The notes beneath the pieces are model-generated. The model did not search any database and was not told the DNA's origin. It saw nothing but the letters and a program-made list of their open reading frames with translations. A program made the position numbers and the translations under genes. Positions 23,642-31,187 of a stretch of 31,187 nt of DNA are shown piece by piece. This stretch comes from CAYOOT01 sp964405665. GTDB taxonomy: Bacteria; Bdellovibrionota_C; UBA2361; SZUA-149; CAZDWZ01. The number at the start of each line of letters is the position of its first letter. The first letter of the stretch is position 1. Where the stretch lies: positions 1 through 31,187 of the forward strand of contig CAYOOT010000027.1 of the NCBI GenBank assembly GCA_964405665.1. The letters run 5' to 3'.

Positions 23642-24604
23642 CTATTTCATTACCTGCAATAAAACCATTAAAGCGGTAATTACAGCTCCCAAACCAAAAA
23701 TAAGTAAAAATAAGAGCAGTTTTTTACCAAAGGTCATTCCCAAATCTTCTTTTTTATAGATTTGAGACTTCCTGACTTTCTTTCGAGTTTTAGCGATGAT
23801 TAGTTCTTCTTCTTTAAGTTTCCCTTTCAATGGAAGAACCGCAATGGTAATATTATCATAACCACCACGATTTTTAGCTAACTCTACAAGCTTGACACAA
23901 GCTTCCTGCGGAGATGTCACCGCACAGATTTCTCCAATCTCTTGATCGTTAATTAAACTATACAAACCATCACTGCATAATATTAATTTATCTTCTTGTT
24001 CTGATTTTGCTAATGGCCAAATCCAAAGTTTTTTAAAGTCTAATTGTAATTTAGGACTTGCTCCTAAGCATCTTGTAAGCACATGTGCTTGAGGATGATC
24101 GTTTGCTTCTTCCGGACTTAGTTCTCCCTTTTCTACTAAATCTTGAACATAGGTATGATCAACTGAAAGTTGTTTTAAACTTCCGTCTGTAAGAACATAT
24201 GCTCGGGAATCTCCAGCATGGCAAATAGTAACTTCTTCTTCACAAAACATTGCTGCAATTACTGTTGTACCCATGGAGCTAAATGAAGGGTTCTGTCTTC
24301 TTAAAACAATGATCCTATTGGCTTCTTCTATCGCCACACGAATAGCTTCGTTACTATTTTCATAATCGCCATTTTCTAAAGCGCGACGAATAGTATCTAT
24401 GGCCAACTGCGCTGCTAGTTCACCTCCGACAACACCGCCCATGCCATCGCAGACAACCCAAGCACGTCCGCTGGGAGATTCAATCACGGCATAACGATCT
24501 TCATTAATATCTCTCTCACAACCGATATCAGTCATTGCCGCAGGGATACTCTCATCTGATTTAAGTTCGCTCATATGTTCCTGACTTTTCATTTCTTCAA
24601 TCAT
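23642..24604 (-). CDS. Tail-anchored PP2C-type Ser/Thr phosphatase
   Basis: PP2C-family metal-dependent phosphatase that would reverse the neighbouring kinase. Motifs in order: DIGCERDINEDRY (about 26-38), WVVCDGMGGVVGGELAAQ (about 50-67), CHAGDSRAYV (about 129-138), LILCSDGLYSLI (about 207-218) and the metal-ligand end GGYDNITIAVL (about 247-257). A charged segment leads to a C-terminal membrane helix (about 293-316). All metal-binding Asp/Gly positions are present. An in-frame ATG eleven codons downstream with AGGA is an alternative start. Confidence 0.95.
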   Translation of the reverse strand: MIEEMKSQEHMSELKSDESIPAAMTDIGCERDINEDRYAVIESPSGRAWVVCDGMGGVVGGELAAQLAIDTIRRALENGDYENSNEAIRVAIEEANRIIVLRRQNPSFSSMGTTVIAAMFCEEEVTICHAGDSRAYVLTDGSLKQLSVDHTYVQDLVEKGELSPEEANDHPQAHVLTRCLGASPKLQLDFKKLWIWPLAKSEQEDKLILCSDGLYSLINDQEIGEICAVTSPQEACVKLVELAKNRGGYDNITIAVLPLKGKLKEEELIIAKTRKKVRKSQIYKKEDLGMTFGKKLLLFLLIFGLGAVITALMVLLQVMK

Positions 24605-24875
24605 ATTTTTTCATTTTAATAATTTTTATTTCATCAACCTTCTATTAAAAGCAGCATACTTGTCTGCTAATAGAATTGGGCTTAACATTACTTGCCTCAA
24701 CTACTAAAAAAAGTGATGTTCTATATCACGTCCAAAAAAGGCAATTTCTTAAGAGCAATCTTCTATTCAAAAATTTCTAATAATTATATAAGGTTAGCTG
24801 GACAGAATGGCTCCGAAGAAGAAAGCCGATCGGGAAAAAGAAGATTTTTATCTATGAGAAAGTTTTTTAATTACA

Positions 24876-24881
24876 TATAAT
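24876..24881 (+). promoter_or_regulatory. Candidate -10 box giving a leaderless transcript
   Basis: A perfect TATAAT ends 7 bases before the ATG of the binding-protein gene, so transcription would be expected to start at or next to the A of the ATG. No ribosome site is present. The -35 region is poor. The remaining gap 24605-24875 holds no gene I can support; the open frame there begins with TTG and has no ribosome site. Confidence 0.45.
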
Positions 24882-24888
24882 TAAACTT

Positions 24889-26139
24889 ATGCAAAAGAAT
24901 AAAAAAATACTTACTGTAATCATCATACTCATTGCCCTGCTCTGTGGAGCATATTCTTTGAATCTGATTAAAAGTAAAAAAAAAGACTCTAGTCAAAATC
25001 ATAATTTAAGCGCCAATACATTTAATATAACTTTAGTTTATCCTGAGATTAAGGATCTCAATGAACAAATTAAATCCGCTCAAATGGGTATCGAAGCTGC
25101 AATTAAACAATTAAATAGCAGTTCTGGGGGAATTTTAAAGAAGAAGCCCCAACTGATTTTGATCGGCTCTGACAAACTTAATACTTTCAAGTCCGATCAA
25201 AATTCCTTCACCAATTCTGATATGTTTATTGTTCTTGGTGGTGATTTGTTTATCAAAAAAGCCCTGGAGATACTTCATCCTTTAGGAAAACCATTATTTT
25301 ATTTGGGGTTTGGTCGCTGTAAAACTCTTTTAAACAAAACAGATTCTTTACCAACTCCGTTAATTTATGGACTCGGTTTAACCTGGGAATCAACTATTGA
25401 ACCTTTAATTCTTCATCTAATTGAAAAAGCTTATCCCAGAGGCACAACACAGAATGAACCGACATTTTCAGCAAGTTATTTTACAGCAGACATGAATGAC
25501 GAAAGAGAATTAATGTTGGAAATGAAAACTACTGCGGAAAACTTAGAGATTTCTACCGCCAGTGAACAATATTTTGATATTAGAATTGCTGAATATTTTC
25601 AGGCAATTCAAAAAATAATTTCCAGCAAATCAAGCTTTCTTTTTGTAAGCAATCCTTTTATTGCCGGACAAAATTTTATGGAGCAAGCATTTCAGCAAAG
25701 CCTAACGAAAGATTTGCTAGTTGCAGGCTTAGGCACTTTCGAACAAGAATTTGTTTCAGCTCAACCAAAAGCTACAAATGGAGCGCTGACAATCAGTAAT
25801 TACTACCCGGAAATAAAAACTCCAGAAAATGAAAATTTTCTCAAACTTTTCCAGGAAATTTCTCCAAATACTCAAGCATCCGATCTAGCTGCCACAGCTT
25901 ATGGCGCCGTTTTACTAGCCGCAGCCACTTATCAGAAAATGAATTCTTTTGATAATGAATTGTTTGATAAAGAAATTAAAAATATCGAGCTTAATTTCCC
26001 CAATGGTAAAGTAAATATCAATCCCGATAATAATATTTTAAATCAAGAACATTTTATTGTGAAAGCGGAAAACGGGATTTTGAAACCTGTGGAACCGCTT
26101 GCTGTGGCGATTCATCCGAAGTTGAGTGGGTGTTATTAG
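24889..26139 (+). CDS. Membrane-anchored periplasmic-binding-protein-like protein (branched-chain amino acid/amide family)
   Basis: The 416-residue product has an N-terminal uncleaved-looking helix (about 6-25) and two alpha/beta lobes of the Peripla_BP_6 (LivJ/AmiC/UrtA-like) type. Visible family features are the opening strand FNITLVYPEI, AQMGIEAAIKQLN, the second-lobe IRIAEYFQAIQKI and the C-terminal LNFPNGKVNINPDNNILNQE. No ABC permease or ATPase is nearby, so it is an orphan sensor or solute-binding protein. It is one of only three plus-strand genes and its message appears leaderless. The ligand cannot be predicted from the sequence. Confidence 0.7.
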   Translation: MQKNKKILTVIIILIALLCGAYSLNLIKSKKKDSSQNHNLSANTFNITLVYPEIKDLNEQIKSAQMGIEAAIKQLNSSSGGILKKKPQLILIGSDKLNTFKSDQNSFTNSDMFIVLGGDLFIKKALEILHPLGKPLFYLGFGRCKTLLNKTDSLPTPLIYGLGLTWESTIEPLILHLIEKAYPRGTTQNEPTFSASYFTADMNDERELMLEMKTTAENLEISTASEQYFDIRIAEYFQAIQKIISSKSSFLFVSNPFIAGQNFMEQAFQQSLTKDLLVAGLGTFEQEFVSAQPKATNGALTISNYYPEIKTPENENFLKLFQEISPNTQASDLAATAYGAVLLAAATYQKMNSFDNELFDKEIKNIELNFPNGKVNINPDNNILNQEHFIVKAENGILKPVEPLAVAIHPKLSGCY

Positions 26140-26172
26140 TAAAATTATTTTTCGTAAAAACTAAGGCCTTTT

Positions 26173-26242
26173 CAGAAATCGGAATTCTGAAATCCGAAGT
26201 CAGAGTTCTGATCTCGGATTTCAGGTTACTGATAGCAGACTT
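26173..26242. repeat. Degenerate heptamer array, ten CNGANNT units
   Basis: Read as heptamers the stretch is CAGAAAT, CGGAATT, CTGAAAT, CCGAAGT, CAGAGTT, CTGATCT, CGGATTT, CAGGTTA, CTGATAG, CAGACTT: all ten begin with C, all have G at position 3 and nine of ten have A at position 4. It ends against the stop codon of the Bax-inhibitor gene. CTGAAATCCGA (26187-26197) and its reverse complement at 26214-26224 also form an 11-bp hairpin between the two convergent genes, so it may also serve as a terminator. Confidence 0.75.
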
Positions 26243-26941
26243 TTAATTCCTTCGATCACCCATCAAACGCAGCAGATAAATGAATAAATTGATGAAGTTC
26301 AAATAAAGCCCCAATGCGCCAATAATAGAAACCCTTTTAAAATCCTCGCTATTTTCCGAAACTCCATAACCTAATTGTTTGATTCTATTTACATCATAAG
26401 CAGTAAGACCACAGAATAAAACTACACCCAATATACTAATCACAAAAGAAGCGGCAGAACTTGCAAAAAATATATTAATAACCATGGCAATTAATATTCC
26501 CCAAAGCCCCATCATGAGAAAACTATTCCAAGAACTCAAGTCTTTCTTTGTAACGTTGCCATAAAAAGCCACCGCAGCAAACATTGAAGCGGCAGTAAAA
26601 AAAGTTGTGGTCAAAGATGAGCCAGTATAAATTAAAGCAAGAGGTGATAATGTAACGCCATTCATTGCAGAATAAGCAAGAAATAAGGTAGATGCCTGAG
26701 TGGCACTCATTTTGTTAATTCTGGCTGACAACCAAAATACTAAAGCTATTTCTAAAATTGATAAAGTGATTACTAGTCCTGGACTAAGGATGGAAATAAA
26801 GGAACTGATTACTATCGCTGAAACAAAAGCGGTTAGCAACAAACCCAAAGTCATCCAAGTAAAAACAGACCTAATTAAGACAGCCTGTGCTTGCCCAGTT
26901 GTATATGTTGTTTCAGTAGAAGATTGTTGAAAATAATTCAT
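26243..26941 (-). CDS. Bax inhibitor-1/YccA family membrane protein
   Basis: The 232-residue product has the seven-helix pattern of the BI-1/YccA/YbhL family, which includes pH-sensitive calcium leak channels and, in Escherichia coli, the FtsH modulator YccA. Typical features are QAVLIRSVFTWMTLGLLLTA at the start, the central FLAYSAMNGVTLSPLALIYT and the C-terminal GLTAYDVNRIKQL and LYLNFINLFIYLLRLMG. Length and helices are normal. It is monocistronic, with AAGGA before the ATG. The specific role here is unknown. Confidence 0.95.
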   Translation of the reverse strand: MNYFQQSSTETTYTTGQAQAVLIRSVFTWMTLGLLLTAFVSAIVISSFISILSPGLVITLSILEIALVFWLSARINKMSATQASTLFLAYSAMNGVTLSPLALIYTGSSLTTTFFTAASMFAAVAFYGNVTKKDLSSWNSFLMMGLWGILIAMVINIFFASSAASFVISILGVVLFCGLTAYDVNRIKQLGYGVSENSEDFKRVSIIGALGLYLNFINLFIYLLRLMGDRRN

Positions 26942-27055
26942 ATCTATCCTTATATATTCAAGCAGCTTTTTATTTATTAAAAAATCTTAGACTAATTGCC
27001 TAGTATATTTAATCATTATTAAATTAAAATGCCAATAAACCAAGCAAAAAAATAG

Positions 27056-27159
27056 GAGACTGTAAATTAAACTGTGTAATTAATTGGAATTTCCGTATAC
27101 GTAATTAAAAGCATAATTCGTACGGATATTGGAAATTACACAGTTTAATTTACAGTCTC
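27056..27159. mobile_element. MITE-like element with 26-bp terminal inverted repeats and 8-bp target duplication
   Basis: The ends GAGACTGTAAATTAAACTGT plus GTAATT (27056-27081) and their exact reverse complement (27134-27159) are perfect over 26 bp. Flanking AAAAATAG occurs at 27048-27055 and 27160-27167, an 8-bp target-site duplication. The internal 52 bp also pair imperfectly (TTCCGTA against TACGGA). There is no coding capacity. The end sequence and 8-bp duplication fit elements mobilised by IS256-family transposases; that family assignment is from memory of end patterns and is not proven. It lies in the gap between the Bax-inhibitor and zinc-ribbon genes. Confidence 0.88.
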
Positions 27160-27204
27160 AAAAATAGTGGCGGATTAATGGAACTTATTGCTTGATTTTA
27201 TTAG

Positions 27205-27993
27205 CTATTTTAGCATTAACTTTACTTTGGATTTTAAATCAAGATTTAAAGTATTATTTCCTGGAGCTGGTTCCTCCAATTTAAGAGAGATCTTAAATTG
27301 CCCATTTAGATTTTCCCGCGCTTGAAAATCACAATTCAAAGTTCCAAATGCCGTAGCTGAATTCGGATCGAAATTGCTATTAAACTCCACAGGAACAGTA
27401 GTAATTGCAGCGTCCTGATTTAAACCAGAAAGCAACACTTTTGCTTGAGAAACATTGGCCATATTACAATCTTCGGAGTTTTTAAATTTAAAAGATAAAA
27501 CAACATCCGGTTTTAAATTTGAAATATTCATTAAACTATCTAATGATTTTAGTGAATCTTCATTGGCAATAGTTAAATTTCCATTAAAAAAAGCGATTTC
27601 CATAATTTGGCTTTTCCGATCATACATCGCGATATTACTTAACAAATCAACTTTTTTTCCGGCAAAAGTTAAAGAACTGGAATCATGAGAAATCTCCGTA
27701 ATTTCAGGAACCCCTGGTTTAGAAGAATCATTTTTGCGATAATAAAGTATTGTAATAAATGCCAAAATGACCGCAAAAAAAGTTAAACCAAAAAAAATCT
27801 TTTCTATTATTCTAAGAGTTGAACTATTTTCTGCTTCCAGAAGTTCTTGCATTGAAACTTCTTCGGCTTGATTTTCTGTCTCTGTCTTTTCTTCTTCTGT
27901 TGACTCTACGGCAGTTACTTGCTGCAGTGATTTGCAATTTTCACAATATTGTAATTTTTCACCGACACTAGTTCCGCAGCCTGGACAAAGCAT
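27205..27993 (-). CDS. Zinc-ribbon membrane protein of unknown function
   Basis: The 262-residue protein starts with a zinc ribbon (MLCPGCGTSVGEKLQYCENC), then a Glu-rich linker, one membrane helix (about 64-84, FFGLTFFAVILAFITILYY) and a roughly 170-residue exported beta-rich domain. The domain includes LTFAGKKVDLLSNIAMYDRK and VVLSFKFKNSEDC. It is not a family I can name. Zinc-ribbon plus helix plus exported domain is a common design for membrane-bound sensors. Its start lies 5 nt after the aat stop, so they are one operon. Confidence 0.8.
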   Translation of the reverse strand: MLCPGCGTSVGEKLQYCENCKSLQQVTAVESTEEEKTETENQAEEVSMQELLEAENSSTLRIIEKIFFGLTFFAVILAFITILYYRKNDSSKPGVPEITEISHDSSSLTFAGKKVDLLSNIAMYDRKSQIMEIAFFNGNLTIANEDSLKSLDSLMNISNLKPDVVLSFKFKNSEDCNMANVSQAKVLLSGLNQDAAITTVPVEFNSNFDPNSATAFGTLNCDFQARENLNGQFKISLKLEEPAPGNNTLNLDLKSKVKLMLK

Positions 27994-27998
27994 AAAAG

Positions 27999-28655
27999 TT
28001 AGCTCCCAAACAAATTTATTTCTTGATTGACGGCAATTTTTAACATCTGCATAAATTCTTTTCTGTCCACTTCTTCTGCTCCAAGTGATTCAAAAAAAGG
28101 GGTCATTTGCTGACAATCAATCCAACTGACTCCTTGATCTAACAGAAAGCTTACTAAATAACATAAAGCAAGTTTTGAAGCATTACTTTCTTTATAAAAC
28201 ATGGATTCTCCAGCAAACATTTTACCAATTGCTACCCCATATAAACCACCAATTAAAATATCTTCTCTATAGCATTCAATACTATGTGCATAACCCGCAT
28301 TATGAAAATCAATATAAGCTTCAGTGATTTCGGGAGTAAGCCAAGTTTTATTAAGCTTGCCTCTATCTCCAACACGAGCACAATTATGAATAACTTGTGG
28401 GAAATTGTGATCAATAGCAAAAGTATAATTTCCTTTTTTTAAAATTTTTTTTAAGCTTTTTGGAAAACGAAATTTATCCAGAAACAGAACAGCTCTTTTT
28501 GGCGGAGCAAACCACATCATTGGAACTTTTTCGAAAATAGGCCAGGGGAAAATTCCATTTTTGTAGGCTTGCAATAAAGTTTCTACTTCCAGATCTCCCC
28601 CGATTGCCAGCAAGCCGTCTTCATCTGCTAATTCGACATCAGGAAACATAAACAT
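27999..28655 (-). CDS. aat: Leucyl/phenylalanyl-tRNA--protein transferase
   Basis: Aat adds Leu or Phe from aminoacyl-tRNA to N-terminal Lys/Arg of proteins, marking them for ClpS-ClpAP (N-degron pathway). The 218-residue product matches throughout: FPDVELADEDGLLAIGGDL, LLQAYKNGIFPWP, MMWFAPPKRAVLF, GKLNKTWLTPEITEAYIDFH, GYAHSIECYRED, IGGLYGVAIGKMFAGESMFY and WIDCQQMTPFFESLGAEE. A second ATG two codons in is possible. It overlaps nothing and is read before the zinc-ribbon gene. Confidence 0.97.
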   Translation of the reverse strand: MFMFPDVELADEDGLLAIGGDLEVETLLQAYKNGIFPWPIFEKVPMMWFAPPKRAVLFLDKFRFPKSLKKILKKGNYTFAIDHNFPQVIHNCARVGDRGKLNKTWLTPEITEAYIDFHNAGYAHSIECYREDILIGGLYGVAIGKMFAGESMFYKESNASKLALCYLVSFLLDQGVSWIDCQQMTPFFESLGAEEVDRKEFMQMLKIAVNQEINLFGS

Positions 28656-28671
28656 AGTGATTAAATTCTCA

Positions 28672-28749
28672 TGTAGGGGCAGGTTTTATGCCTGCCCGGA
28701 ATTACCGAAAATGGTGGTGAAACGGGCAGGCATAAAACCTGCCCCTACA
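28672..28749. repeat. Palindromic repeat with TGTAGGGGC ends, copy B
   Basis: A perfect 27-bp inverted repeat, 28672-28698 against 28723-28749, with a 24-nt loop. It begins TGTAGGGGCAGGTTTTATGC. The ends match copy A (13914) and copy C (31113), and the arm continues GCAGGTTTTNTGCCTG in B and C, so these two belong to one subfamily. It occupies most of the gap between aat and ettA. Confidence 0.92.
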
Positions 28750-28790
28750 ATAATTTCCAACATATAGGTAATTCCAGGCATGCCTCTACT

Positions 28791-30476
28791 TTAATTTTTA
28801 CTAAATTTTCTATATTTAATCCGTTTCGGCTGCATCGCATCGGGTCCTAGGCGACGGATCTTATCTTGCTCATACTCCTGAAAATTACCTTCAAAAACTA
28901 CAACCTGGCTATCTCCTTCGAAAGCAATAATATGAGAGGCAATTCGATCCAAAAACCAGCGATCGTGACTGATCACCATGACACAACCGGCAAATTCCAA
29001 TAAGGCATCCTCTAAGGCACGCAAGGTGTTCACATCCAAATCATTACTGGGCTCATCCAGCAATAAAACATTTGATTCAGACTTCAGCATTTTAGCTAAA
29101 TGCACTCTATTCCTTTCGCCCCCGGAGAGCATTTTCATTTTCTTTTGTTGATCTTGGCCGGAGAAATTAAACCTTGCACAATAAGCGCGAGAAGAAATTT
29201 CACGTTTCCCGATAATCAGCGTTTCATTGGGCCCCCCGGATATTTCTTCCCAAACACTATTTTCTGGATTGAGATTTTCTCTGCTTTGATCGACATAACC
29301 TAATTTCACTGTTTCTCCGACAGTAATTTTTCCGGAATCAGGTTTTTCTTGTCCGGTAATTATTTTAAATAAAGTCGTTTTACCGGCACCGTTTGGTCCA
29401 ATTATGCCGACAATACTGCCCGGTTTAATATTAAAGGAGAAATTTTCATATAATAAATTATCTCCAAAAGCTTTAGTGATCTGATCGGCCTTGATCACCA
29501 ATTCTCCCAAACGAGGTCCCGGAGGAATGAAAATTTCCAATTCATCGATTCGCTCTGACCTTTCTTCGTTATAAAGTTTTTCAAATGCCGTAACCCGTGC
29601 CTTACTTTTTGCTTGTCTGGCCCGAGGGCTCATGCGAATCCACTCTAATTCTCTCTCCAAAGTTTTTTGTCGTTTTGTTTCCTGCTTTTCTTCTAAAGCC
29701 AATCGCTGTTGCTTTTGCTCCAACCAAGAAGAATAGTTTCCTTCCCAAGGAATTCCATACCCACGATCCAATTCTAAAATCCAGCCTGCAATATTATCTA
29801 AAAAATAACGATCGTGAGTAACGGCAACTACAGTTCCTTCATATTTTTGCAAAAATTGTTCCAACCACAGAACCGATTCAGCATCAAGATGATTTGTCGG
29901 CTCATCAAGCAGCAATAAATCCGGTTTTTGCAAAAGTAAACGACAAAGAGCAACACGTCTTTTCTCCCCACCGGATAAATTTTGCACATTAGCTTCTGCC
30001 GGAGGAAGCCGCAGCGCTTCCATTGCCAAATCCAAAGTATGATCAATTTCCCAAGCATTGGCGGCATCAATTTTTTCTTGAATTTCCGATTGCTGTGCTA
30101 GAAGTTTTTCCATCTTATCAGGATCTAAATCAGGATCGGCAAATGCCGCACTAATTTCTTCAAACTTAGAAAGCAACGCCATGATCCCGGCAACACCTTC
30201 TTGAACATTTTCTTTTACAGTTTTTTGAGGATTAAGTTCCGGCTCTTGAGATAAATAACCAACAGTACAACCATTTCCTAGTTTTGCTTCACCACTAATA
30301 TTTGTTTCTAAACCGGCCATTATTTTTAATAAAGTTGATTTCCCCGCACCGTTTAAACCCAATACCCCGATTTTTGCTCCATAATAAAAAGACAAATAGA
30401 TATCCCGTAAAACTTGTTTGTTAGGCGGATAGGTTTTCCCGACTTTCTGCATCGTAAAAACATAATCTTTAGCCAT
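28791..30476 (-). CDS. ettA: Energy-dependent translational throttle EttA (ABC-F)
   Basis: EttA is a ribosome-associated ABC-F ATPase that gates the first elongation steps according to the ATP/ADP ratio. The 561-residue product has two ABC domains: Walker A GLNGAGKST and GPNGAGKTT, signatures LSGGEKRRVALCRLLL and LSGGERNRVHLAKML, and Walker B LLLLDEPTNHLD and LLLDEPSNDLD. The arm after VKENVQEGVAGIM and the linker FLQKYEGTVVAVTHDRYFLD then WEGNYSSWLEQKQQRLA are the EttA type. AGGAG precedes the ATG. It diverges from greB across 64 nt. Confidence 0.96.
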   Translation of the reverse strand: MAKDYVFTMQKVGKTYPPNKQVLRDIYLSFYYGAKIGVLGLNGAGKSTLLKIMAGLETNISGEAKLGNGCTVGYLSQEPELNPQKTVKENVQEGVAGIMALLSKFEEISAAFADPDLDPDKMEKLLAQQSEIQEKIDAANAWEIDHTLDLAMEALRLPPAEANVQNLSGGEKRRVALCRLLLQKPDLLLLDEPTNHLDAESVLWLEQFLQKYEGTVVAVTHDRYFLDNIAGWILELDRGYGIPWEGNYSSWLEQKQQRLALEEKQETKRQKTLERELEWIRMSPRARQAKSKARVTAFEKLYNEERSERIDELEIFIPPGPRLGELVIKADQITKAFGDNLLYENFSFNIKPGSIVGIIGPNGAGKTTLFKIITGQEKPDSGKITVGETVKLGYVDQSRENLNPENSVWEEISGGPNETLIIGKREISSRAYCARFNFSGQDQQKKMKMLSGGERNRVHLAKMLKSESNVLLLDEPSNDLDVNTLRALEDALLEFAGCVMVISHDRWFLDRIASHIIAFEGDSQVVVFEGNFQEYEQDKIRRLGPDAMQPKRIKYRKFSKN

Positions 30477-30540
30477 TGGGTTTACTCCTGAAAATTTTTG
30501 CTATAAAACACTACAATCTACTTTTAATTGAACTTTTAAG

Positions 30541-31095
30541 ATGAGTAAAGCTTTTACTAAAGAAACCGATTCCGAAACCGAAGAAGAAGAGAAAGAAGAG
30601 TCACGCCCGCAAGGCTTTAAAAATTACATTACTCCGCAGGGATTTAAAAAACTACAAAATGAGCTGCATCAGTTAAAACACAAAACACGTCCGGAAGTTA
30701 CGGCAGTTGTCTCTTGGGCTGCTTCTAATGGAGATCGTTCTGAAAATGCGGACTATCATTATGGGAAAAAGAAATTAAGAGAAATAGATCGCCGCTTGCG
30801 TTATTTAACAAAATCCTTAGATAGCGCTGAAATTATTGATTACCTTAAAAATGCCAAAAAAGATCAAGTCTTCTTTGGAGCTACGGTAACTGTACGCAAT
30901 GAAGATAGCACAGAAAATGTTTATACCATTGTCGGAATAGACGAGATGGATCTAGATAAAGGCAGAATCAGCTGGCATTCACCCTTGGCCAGTTCTCTTT
31001 TTAAGGCAGCTGTTGGAGATTTTGTCAGCTTCAAAACTCCCAAAGGAATTCGTGAGATTGAAATTATTGATGTTAAATATGAAGAGTGGGAATAA
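30541..31095 (+). CDS. greB: Transcript cleavage/elongation factor GreB
   Basis: GreB enters the RNA polymerase secondary channel and stimulates cleavage of backtracked RNA. The 184-residue product has an acidic N-terminal extension (ETEEEEKEES), the coiled-coil domain with YITPQGFKKLQNELHQL, the GreB-type RPEVTAVVSWAASNGDRSEN tip region with the essential acidic residues, and the C-terminal FKBP-like domain with SPLASSLFKAAVGDFVSFKT and GIREIEIIDVKYE. Length is a little over the usual 158-170 because of the extension. It is clearly GreB rather than GreA. Confidence 0.97.
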   Translation: MSKAFTKETDSETEEEEKEESRPQGFKNYITPQGFKKLQNELHQLKHKTRPEVTAVVSWAASNGDRSENADYHYGKKKLREIDRRLRYLTKSLDSAEIIDYLKNAKKDQVFFGATVTVRNEDSTENVYTIVGIDEMDLDKGRISWHSPLASSLFKAAVGDFVSFKTPKGIREIEIIDVKYEEWE

Positions 31096-31112
31096 AAATT
31101 AAATTGAAATAT

Positions 31113-31135
31113 TGTAGGGGCAGGTTTTGTGCCTG
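31113..31135. repeat. Partial palindromic repeat with TGTAGGGGC end, copy C
   Basis: TGTAGGGGCAGGTTTTGTGC followed by CTG matches the left arm of copy B with one change (A to G), just after the greB stop. The matching right arm does not follow within the window; the element is either truncated or its other end lies beyond 31187. Confidence 0.8.
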
Positions 31136-31187
31136 ACTATTACCCACAAGTATAAATTTTCTTGTTCTCAGTCTCAGCCTTCATCTC

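Noticed and set aside
24692..24880. 62-codon plus-strand open frame in the gap before the binding-protein gene
   Set aside because: It starts with TTG, has no ribosome site, overlaps the likely promoter region and its product is low-complexity basic sequence with no recognisable pattern.

Overview
The window is AT-rich (roughly one third G+C by eye), gene-dense DNA from a Gram-negative-type bacterium. Evidence for a double membrane is indirect: type III secretion (T3SS) export genes, a lipobox ring protein and a Tad pilus locus. The right-hand genes (leucyl/phenylalanyl-tRNA transferase, EttA-type ABC-F, GreB) belong to families best known from proteobacteria. The T3SS plus FHA domains plus Ser/Thr kinase and PP2C recall Chlamydiae and Myxococcota, but neither the gene order nor the Tad genes match a lineage I can name. 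I would call it an uncultivated or poorly sampled phylum and go no further. The left edge lies inside a tandem heptamer repeat, so it may be a contig end.

Layout. (1) 1-2453, minus strand: export-gate genes sctR-sctS-sctT-sctU, with SctU ending before its autocleavage domain. (2) 2601-4469, plus strand: a 600+ residue unknown protein, the only plus-strand gene inside the secretion block, ended by a perfect inverted repeat shared with sctQ. (3) 4540-13857, minus strand, read right to left: sctV, a membrane HEAT-repeat protein, a triple-FHA tail-anchored protein in the place of sctD, a zinc-ribbon/FHA protein, sctJ, two very small genes, an sctO-like coiled-coil gene and sctQ. (4) 14015-20990, minus strand: Tad/Flp pilus genes tadZ (cpaE), four tandem flp pilins, cpaB, tadA (cpaF), tadB and tadC. 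(5) 21121-24604, minus strand: PP2C phosphatase, FHA protein and Ser/Thr kinase. (6) 24889-26139, plus strand: a membrane-anchored periplasmic-binding-protein-like gene. (7) 26243-31095: Bax-inhibitor-1 family protein, zinc-ribbon membrane protein, aat, ettA and greB.

How it may work together. About 24 kb of mostly co-oriented genes puts a Tad pilus assembly platform, a T3SS export apparatus and a complete phospho-signalling set (kinase, phosphatase, three FHA readers) side by side. Kinase, phosphatase and triple-FHA protein each carry one membrane helix at the extreme C-terminus, which would hold the catalytic and reader domains at the cytoplasmic face of the membrane where both machines assemble. 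Many parts normally found with these machines are absent here: T3SS ATPase SctN, stator SctL, needle, secretin, and for Tad the secretin, prepilin peptidase and TadE/F-like minor pilins. They must be encoded elsewhere, shared, or lost.

Non-coding structure is rich: two arrays of a CNGANNT heptamer ending against minus-strand stop codons, three copies of a TGTAGGGGC-ended palindromic repeat, a 104-bp MITE-like element with 26-bp terminal repeats and 8-bp target duplications, covarying hairpins between the pilin genes, and a decayed duplicate of the tadB start region. No tRNA, rRNA or CRISPR array was seen, and no gene-free stretch exceeds 300 bases.
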